A stretch of 64,000 bases of DNA, from the NCBI GenBank assembly GCA_019454045.1, contig SKCR01033467.1, forward strand, positions 124,001 to 188,000, written 5' to 3'. Below, one piece after another: positions 47,575 to 58,584 of the stretch. Positions within the stretch are counted from its first letter, which is position 1. Each line of letters starts with the position of its first letter. The notes below the pieces were generated by a model, which searched no databases, was not told the origin of the DNA, and was given only the letters and a program-made list of their open reading frames with translations. The translations under genes were made by a program, and so were the position numbers. Origin of the DNA: Zanthoxylum bungeanum (lineage: Eukaryota; Streptophyta; Magnoliopsida; Sapindales; Rutaceae).

Positions 47575-47776
47575 AAGGGTTAGGCAAAATTTCCTATCCC
47601 GTCCCGTCCCGTTTGGGATTGGATTCATGATAAATCTTTTTGTCTCGTATTGAAAATGGTACGAGATTCTTAGTAAAACGAGACATAATTGAGATATATT
47701 TTTATCTCGTTTTATATGATCGGGACGAAATCGAAATTGACAAATCTCATCGCGTCTCGATCCGTTGCCAACCCTA
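47575..47776. mobile_element. hAT-like MITE D, 202 bp
   Basis: Starts AAGGGTTAGGCAA and ends TTGCCAACCCTA, an inverted terminal repeat with one or two mismatches. Flanked by ATTGAAAT (47567-47574) and ATTGAAAG (47777-47784), an 8-bp duplication with one change. The interior holds CCCGTCCCGTCCCG and several TCTCGT/ACGAGA motifs. Non-coding. Confidence 0.65.
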
Positions 47777-47784
47777 ATTGAAAG

Positions 47785-49146
47785 AAAGATATCCAACCAA
47801 AAAAAAAAAAAATCAAAGAAATAGAGAAGCATGGTACGATTTTAAGTATTAAGATGCTAAATTAACTTGTTCTAGCACAAAATTTATGCAAACTCTCTCG
47901 AAAGCTAAAATTCTTACAATAAGAAAATAGTAAAAAACAAAACAAAACAAAAGGCACTTGTAACAAGAACAATTCAAGCTATATATTAGTTAGTTTTGGG
48001 TTCATGATTCAGTTGAACTGATTTTATGTTGAGCAAAAAAATAACTATCATAATTTATTTATTATAGATCATACATAAATCGTATCATTTATCTTTTAAT
48101 TATTGATCTAATATCCACCACAAACTCATTTCAGGACTATTCTAATTCCTGAATGTGTATGTGTGTGATAATTTAGAGGCCTAAATGGCTAATAAAGATT
48201 CAACTTTTTTTCTGAAATAATGAACTAAACTCAAATTAAGGTATTAAAGTAACATTATGGTAGGTGAACTTATTTATTTGCTACACATGGGAAGAGATTA
48301 TGAGACAAATTTTCTTACACAAATTTGAAATAATTTCTTAGGAACCAAAACTAATGTGACATTTTTTATTTTTTTTTTGTTCTTTTTCAGTTTTTTGAAC
48401 TGACAGCAACTAACATTTTTGCTTCAATGAATGATAAATGATTCATGTAAAACGTGGCAGTATGTAGCCAAAGGAAAACAAATATATATAAAATAACAAG
48501 AGTGAGATGAGGATATTGAAATTATCCGAACTTGCTTATATTTATATTTTATAACTCAAATCATTTGGAATTGAAAGTTTGGGATAAAATTTGGTGTGTG
48601 GCATTACTAACATTAAGCGTTTGATAATTTTTTATAGTTTAATTATTCAAAAAGTTCGAATAATTATTTGTGGGTTGTAAAATGGATGAGGAAAATTTTA
48701 TTCTTTTTATGACTTGGATGAAGAAGAAAAATATCATCTATTAAATATTAATTTTTATTATATCCTCAATGGATATGACTTGGAGATATAAAATATATGA
48801 TTTAATTGTTCAAAACTTAAGTTCTAATTCAAATATACACTTCTTATAAAATTTTTGACCATATATTTTCTAACGTTTCCAAAAAAAAATTTCCTGCTAA
48901 GTATTAATTACGGTTAACCGACCTATTCATTAGGGTTTTTGTTAATGCAATTAAACAAATGTTAAAACTAAAAAATTTATCTTCAAACTCTGTCTGTTTC
49001 TCTTTTCGAGGATTTTCACTCTTAATTAATGAACATATTTCTCCATTCACACGCTGCTTCTAAGCCGAAGTAAAAGAACCAAAAAAAAAAAAAAAAAAAA
49101 AAATCCATTATTCAATACAATGCAATCAATAACTTTCTCTGACTAG
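47785..49146. other. AT-rich intergenic DNA
   Basis: No gene. A 24-nt poly-A run lies at 49080-49103. Ends with AGGAT (49147-49151), the left target duplication of Copia-2. Confidence 0.5.
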
Positions 49147-49151
49147 AGGAT

Positions 49152-49498
49152 TGTTGAAACCAGCTGGAGCAGCTGGAGCATGTTGGCTTGCAAGCAAAGT
49201 CTGCATGCAGCCAAATGCACCTAAAGCAGCCACCAAAAGCAGTGTGTGAGCTGTGAGTGTGTGTGTGCAAGTTGGCAAACCGCGTGACACTGTTCACGCG
49301 GTTTGCTCAGCTATAAAAGAGAGCCAAAGATCATTAGTTAAACATCCCAAAGTGTATAAGCTTCAAGTAGAAAGCTTGAGAGAGTGTGAGGTTTTTTGTT
49401 AAGTTTCTAGTTGTAAACTTTGTGTATTATTCTTGATAGTAATAATACGAATTCGGTTTTTCCTCAAACACTCCAAGAGTGATCGGTGAATCACAACA
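49152..49498 (+). repeat. 5' LTR of Copia-2
   Basis: TGTTGAAACC to CACAACA. A 12-bp perfect inverted repeat (49275-49286, 49295-49306) lies just upstream of the TATA box CTATAAAAG (49311-49319). Identical to the 3' LTR. Confidence 0.92.
49275..49319 (+). promoter_or_regulatory. Copia-2 LTR promoter: palindrome plus TATA box
   Basis: GCAAACCGCGTG and CACGCGGTTTGC are perfect 12-bp inverted arms with an 8-nt loop, ending 5 bp before CTATAAAAG. The position suggests a dimeric factor site or cruciform; the binding protein is unknown. Confidence 0.65.
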
Positions 49499-49500
49499 AG

Positions 49501-49514
49501 TGGTATCAGAAGCC
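49501..49514 (+). promoter_or_regulatory. Primer binding site of Copia-2
   Basis: TGGTATCAGAAGCC, 2 bp after the LTR, complementary to the 3' end of initiator-Met tRNA as usual for copia (one extra A relative to TGGTATCAGAGCC). Confidence 0.85.
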
Positions 49515-49769
49515 TTGGTTCTTCATTGGGATCGAAAAACCGAAGAACGGAGCTCGGTTCGGAAAATTCGAGTTCCGGAAAAGTTGTCAAAAATCAACTT
49601 TGAGCATACCATCAGCTAGTTCACGTCGAGAAGAGCACGGTGGTATTTTCCGGCGATCAAACGGAGGTACAGGGACACCGCACGCGCCGCACGCGCCAGG
49701 CAGAGAACTCCCACGCGCCGCCACTCGCAGACACGCGCCCCACGCGCGCTGAAGGTTGAAGACGATCCG

Positions 49770-49992
49770 CGTGGCCGCCACGTCAGCGCCACGTCACGCC
49801 CAGTCAGCGCACAGTCAGCGCCTCGTCAGCGCCCAGTCAGCAGACACGTCATCCGCCACGTCATCGCCACGTCATCCGCCACGTTAGCGCCACGTCATCC
49901 GCCACGTCAGCGCCACGTGTCTGCCACGTCAGCCATCCGGTCCCACATTGCCACGTCAGCACTGCCACGTCAGCGCCACGTCAGCAGCCTGG
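49770..49992 (+). repeat. GC-rich array of CCACGTCA motifs in the Copia-2 leader
   Basis: About 18 short units of 10-13 bp (GCCACGTCAGC, GCCACGTCATCC, CAGTCAGCGC) with 13 ACGT cores in about 220 bp. The GC content is far above the surroundings. Non-coding. Confidence 0.8.
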
Positions 49993-50231
49993 TAAATTTC
50001 ATTTAGCCCCCTGAAGTTTTGAAATTTACAGTTTTGCCCCAGAACTTTTAGGAATTTACAAATCAGCCCCTGTGTCGGATTTAGACCAACGAAGTGTCTA
50101 TCCCACCATTTTCGACCGTTCCGGACGCAACGGTGCCCTCGGATTTGTGAAATTCGGACCCGATTTTAGGGTATTCCCATTTTAAAACTTAAAAACTTAA
50201 AATGGAGATGTAGGATTCTCATTCTGGTGCA

Positions 50232-52727
50232 ATGATTAAGCTGGCTGCCACTAATTACTCCCTCTGGAGACCTAGGATGATAGAATTTTTGCATTGTAAA
50301 GATCTGTTTGATGTCATCGAGTTGAAGGGAGTGAAACCAGAGTCTGTTAAGGAGCATGAATGGAATAAACTCAACAACAAAACTTTGGGTCAGATTAGGC
50401 AGTGGATCGGTCACAGTGTCTTCCACCATGTAGCACAGGATTCAGATGCTTACAAGATGTGGATGAAATTGGAAGACATGTTCCAGGCTAAAACAGCTCG
50501 GAATAAGGCCTTAATAATGAGGCGATTGGTGAATTTGAAGCTACGGAGTGGAACTTCCGTTGCAGAACACACCAACGAGTTCCAGAGCCTGGTGAATCAG
50601 TTGTCTGCAGTAGACATGCAACTGGCAGATGAAGTTCAAGCCCTCTTACTACTCAGTTCTCTTCCTGACAACTGGGAGACATTGGTGGTTACTCTCAGCA
50701 ATTCCGCTCCAGGAGGTAAAGTTACCATGCCTATGGTAAAAGATGCCCTGTCGAATGAGGAGTCCAGGAGAAAAGATGTTGGCTCAGAACAGACAGAAGC
50801 CTTCATCACAGAGACTCGAGGAAGACATCAAGGAAGAGACGGAGAGAGAGGCAGAAGCACAACCAGGGGTAGATCCTCAGATGGAAGGAAGCCTACCTAT
50901 AAGTGCTACCATTGTGGCATTGTAGGCCACCTAAAGAAGAATTGCCGAAAACTGCAACGAGAGCAGAGAGAAGGCAATCACCAGCCGAAGAATGACGAAG
51001 GAGAGACACTGGTCGTTGTCCAAGCACATGTAGCAATATGCTCCATACAGGAAGAGACATGCCTTCACAACGCAACCCAAGATGTTGAGTGGGTGGTAGA
51101 TACTGCAGCATCCTACCACGTCACTCCTCACAGAGATTTCTTCACAACATACAAAGCGGGAGACTTTGGAGCAGTGAAGATGGGAAATATCAGTTCCTCT
51201 GGGATAGTAGGAATTGGTGATATTCAGTTGCGGACAAATGTCGGGTGTACATTGATCTTGAAGGATGTCCTACATGTTCCAGAACTTCGGCTGAATATAC
51301 TATCGGGGATAGCTCTTGACAAACAGGGCTATGAAAATCACTTCAGAAATGGCACATGGAGAATGACGAAAGGTGTCATGATTGTCGCCCGAGGACATGC
51401 TTGCGGCGCACTATACAAGACTCATGTGAAGATTTGTGCAGACAGCCTCAAAGTAGCTGAAAAAGAGGCTTCTCAAAATCTGTGGAACCGGAGACTCAGA
51501 CACATGAGTGGGAGAGGGTTGTCTACCCTTAACAAGAAGGAGCTTACCAATGATGCTGCACGAGGTCCTTGCAGCCACTACTCAATTGGTAAGCAACACA
51601 GAGTCTCATTTAATTTCTCTTCAGAGAGAAGATCAGAGTTGCTCAGTCTGGTGCACTCTGATGTTTGTGGTCCCTTGGAGGTTGATTCATTGGGCGGTAA
51701 CCAGTATTTTCTGACTTTCATCGATGATGCTTCACGGAAAATCTGGGTGTATTTCCTCAAGACGAAGGATCAGGTCCTAGATCAGTTCAAGCTGTTCCAC
51801 GCCATGATAGAGCATGAAACAGGGAAGAAGCTGAAGTGCCTTCGCACAGACAATGGAGGCAAGTACAGTTCCAGAGAGTTCGAAGCCTACTGCTGGAGAC
51901 ACGGGATTCGACATGAGAGAACTGTTACACACACTCCACAACATAATGGTGTCGCTGCAAGTATGAACCGCACCATTATAGAGAAAGTCAGAGGAATGAT
52001 CAGTATGGCTAAGCTGCCAAAGCCATTCTGGGGAGAAGCTGTTCGTGCTGCCTGTTACCTGATCAACAGATCACCAACTGAACCGTTGAACTTGGAGATT
52101 CCGGAGAAAGTGTGGTCTGGTAAGAATCCCTCATACACTCACCCTAGAGTATTCGGTTGTTTAGCCGTTGTACATGTATCCAATGAGCTCAGGAAGAAGC
52201 TCGAGGCAAGGACAACTCCATGTATATTCCTAGGCCATGGAGATGAAGAATTTGGATACAGACTATGGGATCCGAAGGTGAAGATGGTCATCAGAAGCCA
52301 GGAAGTAGAGTTTCTTGAAGACCGAACAATTGAAGACATTGAAATGCCCAGAATGTCTTCCAATACCAGTGCCAACAGAAATCCAGACTCAGCACCAGCA
52401 CAATTGGCCACAGATATGGTGCACGAGGAAATTCCAGAAGCAGAACCAGAGGAGGCAGATAGAGATGTTGAGCAGGGGGAGACACAGCCTGTCCCATCGG
52501 AGATTACAGAAGAAAGTGTTGAGCAGGGGGAGCCGCAACCCACTCCACTAGAAGCTGCGAGATCATTCACAGAGATGGATGATGACAGACCTCCTGAAAC
52601 CAGTGGACCTCAGACAAGAAGATCTGAACGAGGCAGGATTCCATCAACCAGATATCCGGGATCCGAATTTATTCTGCTTACTGATGTGGGGGAGCCAGAG
52701 AGTTTCCCAAAGGCAAGAAGGCACTGA
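50232..52727 (+). CDS. Copia-2 gag-protease-integrase polyprotein, truncated, integrase inactive
   Basis: 831 codons. The ancestral start at 50202 is in the same frame but is followed by TAG at 50211; the next ATG (50232) precedes the conserved KLAATNYSLWRPRM gag segment. The zinc knuckle CYHCGIVGHLKKNC is at residues 225-238. Protease active site WVVDTAAS has Asp290. The integrase zinc region is damaged (LWNRRL for the usual WHRRL; CSHYS for CxxC). The core has Asp477 (HSDVCG) and Asp540 (RTDNGG). The third catalytic residue, 36 positions further at 576, is Ala in GVAASMNR where Glu is expected. The frame ends just inside the RT N-terminal linker (RYPGSEFILLTDVGEPESF). Gag may still be made; integration could not be. 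Confidence 0.85.
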   Translation: MIKLAATNYSLWRPRMIEFLHCKDLFDVIELKGVKPESVKEHEWNKLNNKTLGQIRQWIGHSVFHHVAQDSDAYKMWMKLEDMFQAKTARNKALIMRRLVNLKLRSGTSVAEHTNEFQSLVNQLSAVDMQLADEVQALLLLSSLPDNWETLVVTLSNSAPGGKVTMPMVKDALSNEESRRKDVGSEQTEAFITETRGRHQGRDGERGRSTTRGRSSDGRKPTYKCYHCGIVGHLKKNCRKLQREQREGNHQPKNDEGETLVVVQAHVAICSIQEETCLHNATQDVEWVVDTAASYHVTPHRDFFTTYKAGDFGAVKMGNISSSGIVGIGDIQLRTNVGCTLILKDVLHVPELRLNILSGIALDKQGYENHFRNGTWRMTKGVMIVARGHACGALYKTHVKICADSLKVAEKEASQNLWNRRLRHMSGRGLSTLNKKELTNDAARGPCSHYSIGKQHRVSFNFSSERRSELLSLVHSDVCGPLEVDSLGGNQYFLTFIDDASRKIWVYFLKTKDQVLDQFKLFHAMIEHETGKKLKCLRTDNGGKYSSREFEAYCWRHGIRHERTVTHTPQHNGVAASMNRTIIEKVRGMISMAKLPKPFWGEAVRAACYLINRSPTEPLNLEIPEKVWSGKNPSYTHPRVFGCLAVVHVSNELRKKLEARTTPCIFLGHGDEEFGYRLWDPKVKMVIRSQEVEFLEDRTIEDIEMPRMSSNTSANRNPDSAPAQLATDMVHEEIPEAEPEEADRDVEQGETQPVPSEITEESVEQGEPQPTPLEAARSFTEMDDDRPPETSGPQTRRSERGRIPSTRYPGSEFILLTDVGEPESFPKARRH

Positions 52728-52755
52728 GGAAATGAAGAAACATGGAAGCAAAAAC

Positions 52756-52935
52756 TGTGCAGAGACACAACAGAAGATTACTGTGCAGAGACGCAGTGGA
52801 TTGTACTATGCAGAGACATAGCAGGAGAATACTGTACAGAGATGCAGTGAAGTGTGCTGTGCAGAGACACAGCCGACATGTCAACAAAGGAACAATGATC
52901 GGGACAAGCTAGAGTTGCGCAGAGACATAACCGGG
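52756..52935 (+). repeat. Minisatellite of GTGCAGAGACACAG units
   Basis: Six to seven units of about 28-30 bp beginning TGTGCAGAGAC / TATGCAGAGACAT / TGTACAGAGATGCAG, located exactly where RT and RNase H should be. Confidence 0.8.
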
Positions 52936-53097
52936 ATAGCTGTCAGATGATACAGAGAACTACGATTGGCTTGATCCCAACTCAGGGTACGTAGGCAGTC
53001 ATTCAGATGCAGCCAGGAGAGGATCCTTTGGAGGATCCGATTTGGATGATTGATGGTCGGCTCAGATTCCTGGGAAATCTTCACCGAGGGGGAGATT

Positions 53098-53444
53098 TGT
53101 TGAAACCAGCTGGAGCAGCTGGAGCATGTTGGCTTGCAAGCAAAGTCTGCATGCAGCCAAATGCACCTAAAGCAGCCACCAAAAGCAGTGTGTGAGCTGT
53201 GAGTGTGTGTGTGCAAGTTGGCAAACCGCGTGACACTGTTCACGCGGTTTGCTCAGCTATAAAAGAGAGCCAAAGATCATTAGTTAAACATCCCAAAGTG
53301 TATAAGCTTCAAGTAGAAAGCTTGAGAGAGTGTGAGGTTTTTTGTTAAGTTTCTAGTTGTAAACTTTGTGTATTATTCTTGATAGTAATAATACGAATTC
53401 GGTTTTTCCTCAAACACTCCAAGAGTGATCGGTGAATCACAACA
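53098..53444 (+). repeat. 3' LTR of Copia-2
   Basis: Identical to the 5' LTR over 347 bp by eye. AGGAT follows. Confidence 0.92.
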
Positions 53445-53591
53445 AGGATTGCGTTTTAATTTGTCTTTAAGTAATGATATTTGAATAAAATCAGGACAAG
53501 TGGAGGACATACTTGTTTTTTAAATCTTTTTTTAATGAATATAAGGATTTTATTTGAATAATTTTTTTATAACTATATGAATAAAACTCTC
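53445..53591. other. Spacer between Copia-2 and element Z
   Basis: AT-rich, no feature. Confidence 0.5.
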
Positions 53592-54543
53592 TGTTGACGG
53601 GTGATTTTCGTCTCAGGGATAATATCGGGATAGTGCTCCCGGGACAATTCTCCTTCAACCTTTAATTTGTTTGGTTATGGGGAGACCAAAGGCAAATTTA
53701 GCAGAAAGCAAAATAAACACACAGATCAACAAGAAAGTTTTAACGTGGTTCGGCGGATCGAATCCAACCTACGTCCACGGGCACAAAACGGTGATGGTTG
53801 TTTTTATTGCCAAAACCGACTCAACCGACATGTTATGAACAAGGTCTGAACGTGACCGAGCAGTTCAAAAGGTTTTACATGTAGTGCATGTTTTCTTTTA
53901 TGTTACAAGTTTGCTATCTCAAGAACCCAACGTATACAAATGAATCTACTCTTCCTTTATATACTAGGAAAGTGTAACATTGTTCCTCCAACTTTATGAC
54001 GTTTCTCGCGTGGTCTCCGACTGATTGATGGGCTCTCTGCCCCAAGTCTGCCTTCGCCGAAAGCAAATCTACCGCCTGACGGTCTGTCACATCACTTTGT
54101 TTTCCCCACTGCCACACGCAACAATAATGATGACAGTTTGTAAAGTGCCTTTGAGAAATGACACGTGTCGAAAGAAAGATTCAGCTATTCTGATCTTCTG
54201 TCGGTCTTCAAGAGGTCGGCCAAGTAACCTGCCGAGCTTCCCAAATTGTTTCCGCCCTGAGCCGAAACATTCGAGCTCATCTGTTTGTTCCAGGGGATAA
54301 GGCAAAACTAAACCGAGCTTCCGGTCAACTATGGTCGGCCATAGCTCTGATGTTGTCGGCCTCTGAGAACTGGATCATGTCGTGTCATCTGGTCAGTCAA
54401 ATCTGGTAAACCGGGCACGAACACCATCCTCGGTCGAGGAATAACCCAAACCCTCAGAACATATGACCCTCCAAATGGAGAAAACTCAATTCTACCCTTG
54501 TCGAACTGTTCAACTTCCTTAGTCATAAAAATCACCATCAACA
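53592..54543 (-). repeat. 3' LTR of element Z
   Basis: Shares the GGACGTAGG...CCGCCGAACCACGTT block and the end TTTGGTCTCCCCATAACC with the LTRs of X and Y. Confidence 0.8.
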
Positions 54544-54754
54544 TATGTCCCCTAGTTTTCGGTATCAACGAGTTAGCGAGTTGATGTCGGGAACTATAAA
54601 AAGATGGTGTGCTGATCAACCGGTGGGTGGTCGCTCCAGGAGTTACAGAGAAAATTGCCTTGGCTGCCAATCTGGTCATTCCTGCCATCGTCACGTGATC
54701 GATCAATGAGAATCTCGATGCCTACCCATGGAGAAGATGCTTTGTCCTTACACT

Positions 54755-55300
54755 GATGACGATCCACTCGGTGGGACGTAACCCAACCCCGATCTAGCAG
54801 AACACATGGATCCGAGGGAATGTTACCTCCCCGGATCAAAAAAGAGCCGGCCATGAGGGAGATGCTCTGACCCCATGCCGATGATAATCCACTCGGTGGG
54901 ACGTAATCCGACCCCGAGGCGAAGAATCACTTGGCTTTGGGGGAATGTTACCTCCCCAAACCAAAGAGGATATGGCCATGGGGGATCTCTCGTCCCCATG
55001 CCGATGAAACACACACTCGGTGGGACGTAACCTGACCCCGAGGTAAAGAAAAAACTTGGCTCTGGGGGAATGTTACATCCCCAGACCAAAGAGGATATGG
55101 CTATGGGGGAATCTCTCGGCCTCATGCCGATGAAACACACACTCGGTGGGACGTAACTCGACCCCGAGGTAAAGAAAAAACTTGGCTCTGGGGGAATATT
55201 ACCTCCCCAGACCAAATAGGATATAGCCATGGAGGAATCTCTCGTCCCCATACCGATGATAAGCCTCTCGGTGGGACGTAACCCTACCCCCGAGGTAATG
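54755..55300 (-). repeat. 82-90-bp two-hairpin units in Z
   Basis: Five to six units read on minus as CCTCGGGGTCGG...CCCACCGAGT and TTTGGTYTGGGGAGG...CCCCCARAGCCAAG. The last unit before the LTR has GATCCGGGG...CCCTCGGATC instead, still self-complementary. Confidence 0.8.
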
Positions 55301-55835
55301 GAACATATAGTCTCGGCGGAACGAATCCAGCCCCAAGCTGGTGGTACAAATAGCCTCGGCGGAACGAATCCAGCCCCGAGCTGATGGAACAGATGGCCTC
55401 AGCGGTACCAAAGCAGGCCCGAGCCAAAACAAACATCGGTCTCGGCGGTACAAGAGCAGACCCGAGCCGGAAAGAACATCGGTCTCAGCGGTACAAGAGC
55501 AGACCCGAGCCGGAAAGAACATCGGTCTCGGCGGTACAAGATCAGTTCCGAGCCGGAACAAGCATCAAAACAAAACGGACTCGGCGGTACGAAAGTAGAC
55601 CCGAGCCGTACAAACACATCAAAGCAAAATGAACTCGGCGGTAAGAAAGCAGACCCGAGCCGTAAAAACACATCAAAGCAAAATGGACTTGGCGGTACGA
55701 AAGCAGACCCGAGCCGTAAAAACACATCAAAGCAAAATGGACTCGGCGGTACGAAAGCAGACCCGAGCCGTAAAACACATGAAAGCAAAACGAACTCGAC
55801 GGTACGAAAGCAGACCCGAGCCGTAAAAACACATC
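55301..55835 (-). repeat. 43-bp and 44-bp hairpin units in Z
   Basis: 55301-55405 holds about two to three 43-bp units (GGCTGGATTCGTTCCGCCGA on minus). 55406-55835 holds about ten units of the CTCGGGTCTGCTTTCGTACC + GCCGAG type. The array order is the same as in X and Y. Confidence 0.8.
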
Positions 55836-55885
55836 TTGGCCACCATGTGGGCCATAAAGAACATAAGTATAAGCAAATTTTTATT

Positions 55886-57025
55886 TAAGGCTTGGTCGCA
55901 TGTATGAGTTTTTGGACGGCAATCTAATCTCTATCATACTTTGCTCACTAAATAGTGTGATATTTGACTAGATGACCTTACTATCCCCTTGTAAAAGCCA
56001 AAAGAAATAAAATAAAAATTTTACATGAGACTCAAGTGCAAAAGTGCCAATGTGCCAAATTCAAAATATAAGGGCAAAAACCCTTCACTCGAAAGAGTTG
56101 TCATTTATGAGCTCATGATTCTTATGCGGGAACATATTATAGCATGCAACCAAAGTTGCTTAATTTCAGGTCCTATTGGTGTTGGGTTTGAACTTCTATT
56201 TTTGTGGACTTGGTTTGTTAAAAGATGGATTTCTTTGGCTGTGGCCAGCTCATAAAATAAGGTCTTAAGTCGTGATTCGCTGTGCACTTATTTTTCAAGC
56301 AATTGCTTATTATGTTTTGGTGTTTATGTCATATGCATAAGTGTTTTATTTAGCCAAATTTAAAATGATGCATATTTTTCATGTTATAAACAGCTGATTA
56401 CTGACTAGGTATCATTGTACTTGCTTGCAGTGCTGTTTCAGCCATTTTTTATTGACTTTTCTTTAACTCATTGTGTGCTTATGTCTTTACATAACAATTA
56501 TTTTATGTTGCATATTTGTGAGTTTTGTTTTGCTTCCTATTGTTATTTATTCTAACTTAGTAAGGTTGTTAGTGAGGGGGAGTAAGTCATGTTTGCATAT
56601 GCTCTTACAGTGTTGTTTTTCCCGGTACCTTCATCCTTTGTCATTTCGTGACAAAAATGGGGAGAGTAGTAGGATATGAGAGAGTAGTATATCTATTTTA
56701 TATCTCTGTTTTAAGGGGAGTAAGATTAAGGGAGAGTAGGATATCTACTATCTATGTATACATGCATGAGTTTTATCGTTGCTTTATATGTTCTGTATAA
56801 TCCATGTGTTTTTCACGGTATGTTGCTGTTTGTGGATGTTTTAGGTAAGAAGATTTGGTAGATGTGGTGGCATTGATTTCAAGACTACTTAGTTAGGTAT
56901 TAGATCGAGTGTTATTGTAATAAGTCACTGTCTTGATGATTTATAGTTTGGTATTTTCTTTTTGGGTCTTTTACCGTTGTCTTTGTATTAAGTAATGTTT
57001 TGTTACAGAATGCCAAAACGGAAGA
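55886..57025 (+). mobile_element. Copia-like internal remnant without coding domains
   Basis: Contains a TTTGTCATTTCGTGACAAAA + ATGGGGAGAG block (56637-56665) and AATGCCAAAACGGAAGATTA near 57010, both like the sequence that precedes the 3' LTR in some copia lineages. No pol or gag motif was seen. Confidence 0.35.
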
Positions 57026-58190
57026 TTATTAGTTCCATTTTTATTGGCAATGTACATAACAAAATAAGCTCAATTGAGTTGTAATGAGTCTTGAAGATCT
57101 CGGAGCAATCAGATAAGTATTTGGACAAAATATGATAGAGTTATCCGAGCGATATTTACTTTTTTGAATATTATAGAAGATTTAGAGATCAAATTGACAT
57201 GAGGTCAATTGCATAGGAAAGTAGACTCGAAGACGATCACGTATATATAAAGAACTCATGATTTGGCCAAGGGACGAGAAAGTTACAAGCATTTTAAAAT
57301 ACCCCTGAAAATCAGTCCGCGACCCGCGTTCGTGTGACATTCGTATTTGTGTTCGAACATTTTGAGGCAAAAACTTTGCATTTGAAGTGCATTCGAATGC
57401 CCCTGCGTAAGTAGGATATTTTGGACACGTTTTTAAGCTAAAATAACACTAGGAAACTCTTTCTTTTGCCCTGCCTATATAAACAAACATTGAGCCACCT
57501 TCACAAGTATTGAAAACACATTATCTTGAGCCTAAACACATTCTTAGTTTTCAAACTTCTTGTTCTCACCTTGAAGACTTATTTCCTTTTCTTGTCTTCT
57601 TTGTTTCCGGTGAGATTGATCTTTGTTAAATCATCAAAATCCAATTTCCTAAACCTTCAGAGTTATCAAGGAGGAAGATTGGTAGTCGGAGTTCCCGCGT
57701 ACTTGTAGAGTTGATCCGCTCAGAGACTTCAGAGATTCTGAAGAAATCGTGGGGTACAGGCTCGATGAGTTCTTCGAGTTCTTGCAGTCTAAAGGTACTA
57801 GAGTCGGTGGAGTTGCCACCATAGATCTTTTATCATCACTGTAAGTTTTTCTCTTTATAGTGGATTTGGGCTGGTAGCCGAGATACCCGAAGTGGTTTTT
57901 TACTGGCACGAGTTTTCCACTTCTTCACCAAAATATTGTGTTGATTTTTTGTGATGTTTATTTATTTTCTGCATTTATATTTTGCATTGAATTAATATTC
58001 CTCTTTATTTTAAATTGGTTGACATTGTAGTTGTTTGTTAGAATTCCATTATTACAATAATCAGGACTTGTCTCGATTATTATGTTTATTTCCGTATAGG
58101 GTCAGAACCTAGGTTAATCACGAACTTTCAGGATTTATATTTTTAAATAACTATAATTGGAGGTAAGATCCTACTCAATTTTATTTCTTA
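57026..58190 (+). mobile_element. LTR-like segment with TATA box
   Basis: Follows the degenerate purine tract. CCTATATAAAC at 57474-57484 is a good TATA box. Upstream are CGCGTTCGTGTGACATTCG and GTGTTCGAAC motifs, similar to the array in the leader of Copia-1. A TTTGGTATCGATCATACC near 58193 looks like a decayed copia primer site. The end is approximate. Confidence 0.4.
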
Positions 58191-58584
58191 TATTTGGTAT
58201 CGATCATACCTAGAAGACAAGCCGCGGGCGCATTACACGAATTAACAGCTAGTTTTATTAAAATATGATTTCTATTTGCCTTTTGCTTTTACCATTTAAT
58301 TGATAATTGTATCTCATAATCGGGACCGCATTCATTAATTAGCCGGTTCCATTAGTCGCAAAGACAAGCTTTAACCCATTAATCTTTCATTTTCATTATT
58401 GATTTCGATGGATGATATTAAGTGATGGGTCCAAAATAATTATGATGGCTATGAGTTATAACTCCATCAGCTTGGCCCTCTCCCTCTCACATTATGACAT
58501 TATAATGAATGTGAAATTATGTTGGGTTAAAATTATATGTGTTTATATATATAAAAAAAAAAAAAAAAGTTTAATTCTTAATGT
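58191..58584. other. Intergenic DNA
   Basis: No gene seen. Poly-A run at 58553-58568. Confidence 0.45.

Larger units (their letters stand above)
49152..53444 (+). mobile_element. Young non-autonomous Ty1/copia element (Copia-2) lacking RT and RNase H
   Basis: 4293 bp with two 347-bp LTRs (49152-49498, 53098-53444) that read identical by eye, and a perfect duplication AGGAT (49147-49151, 53445-53449). An initiator-Met primer site follows the 5' LTR. The internal frame encodes gag, protease and integrase, but where reverse transcriptase should begin there is a stop and a minisatellite, then the purine tract CCGAGGGGGAGATT. Recent movement must have used proteins from another copy. Confidence 0.9.
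53592..55885 (-). mobile_element. Element Z: 5'-truncated member of the X/Y family
   Basis: On the minus strand: hairpin arrays (55835 down to 54755), a purine tract CTAGGGGACATA, then a 952-bp 3' LTR (54543 down to 53592) starting TGTTGATGGTG and ending CCCGTCAACA. The start of the arrays is preceded by TTATGGCCCACATGG, matching the sequence after gag in Y. Gag, primer site and 5' LTR are absent. The LTR is longer than in X and Y, so Z is a third subfamily. Confidence 0.8.

Noticed and set aside
52139..52570. 143-codon minus-strand frame opposite the Copia-2 integrase C-terminus
   Set aside because: Shadow of the acidic linker coding strand; Ser-rich low complexity.
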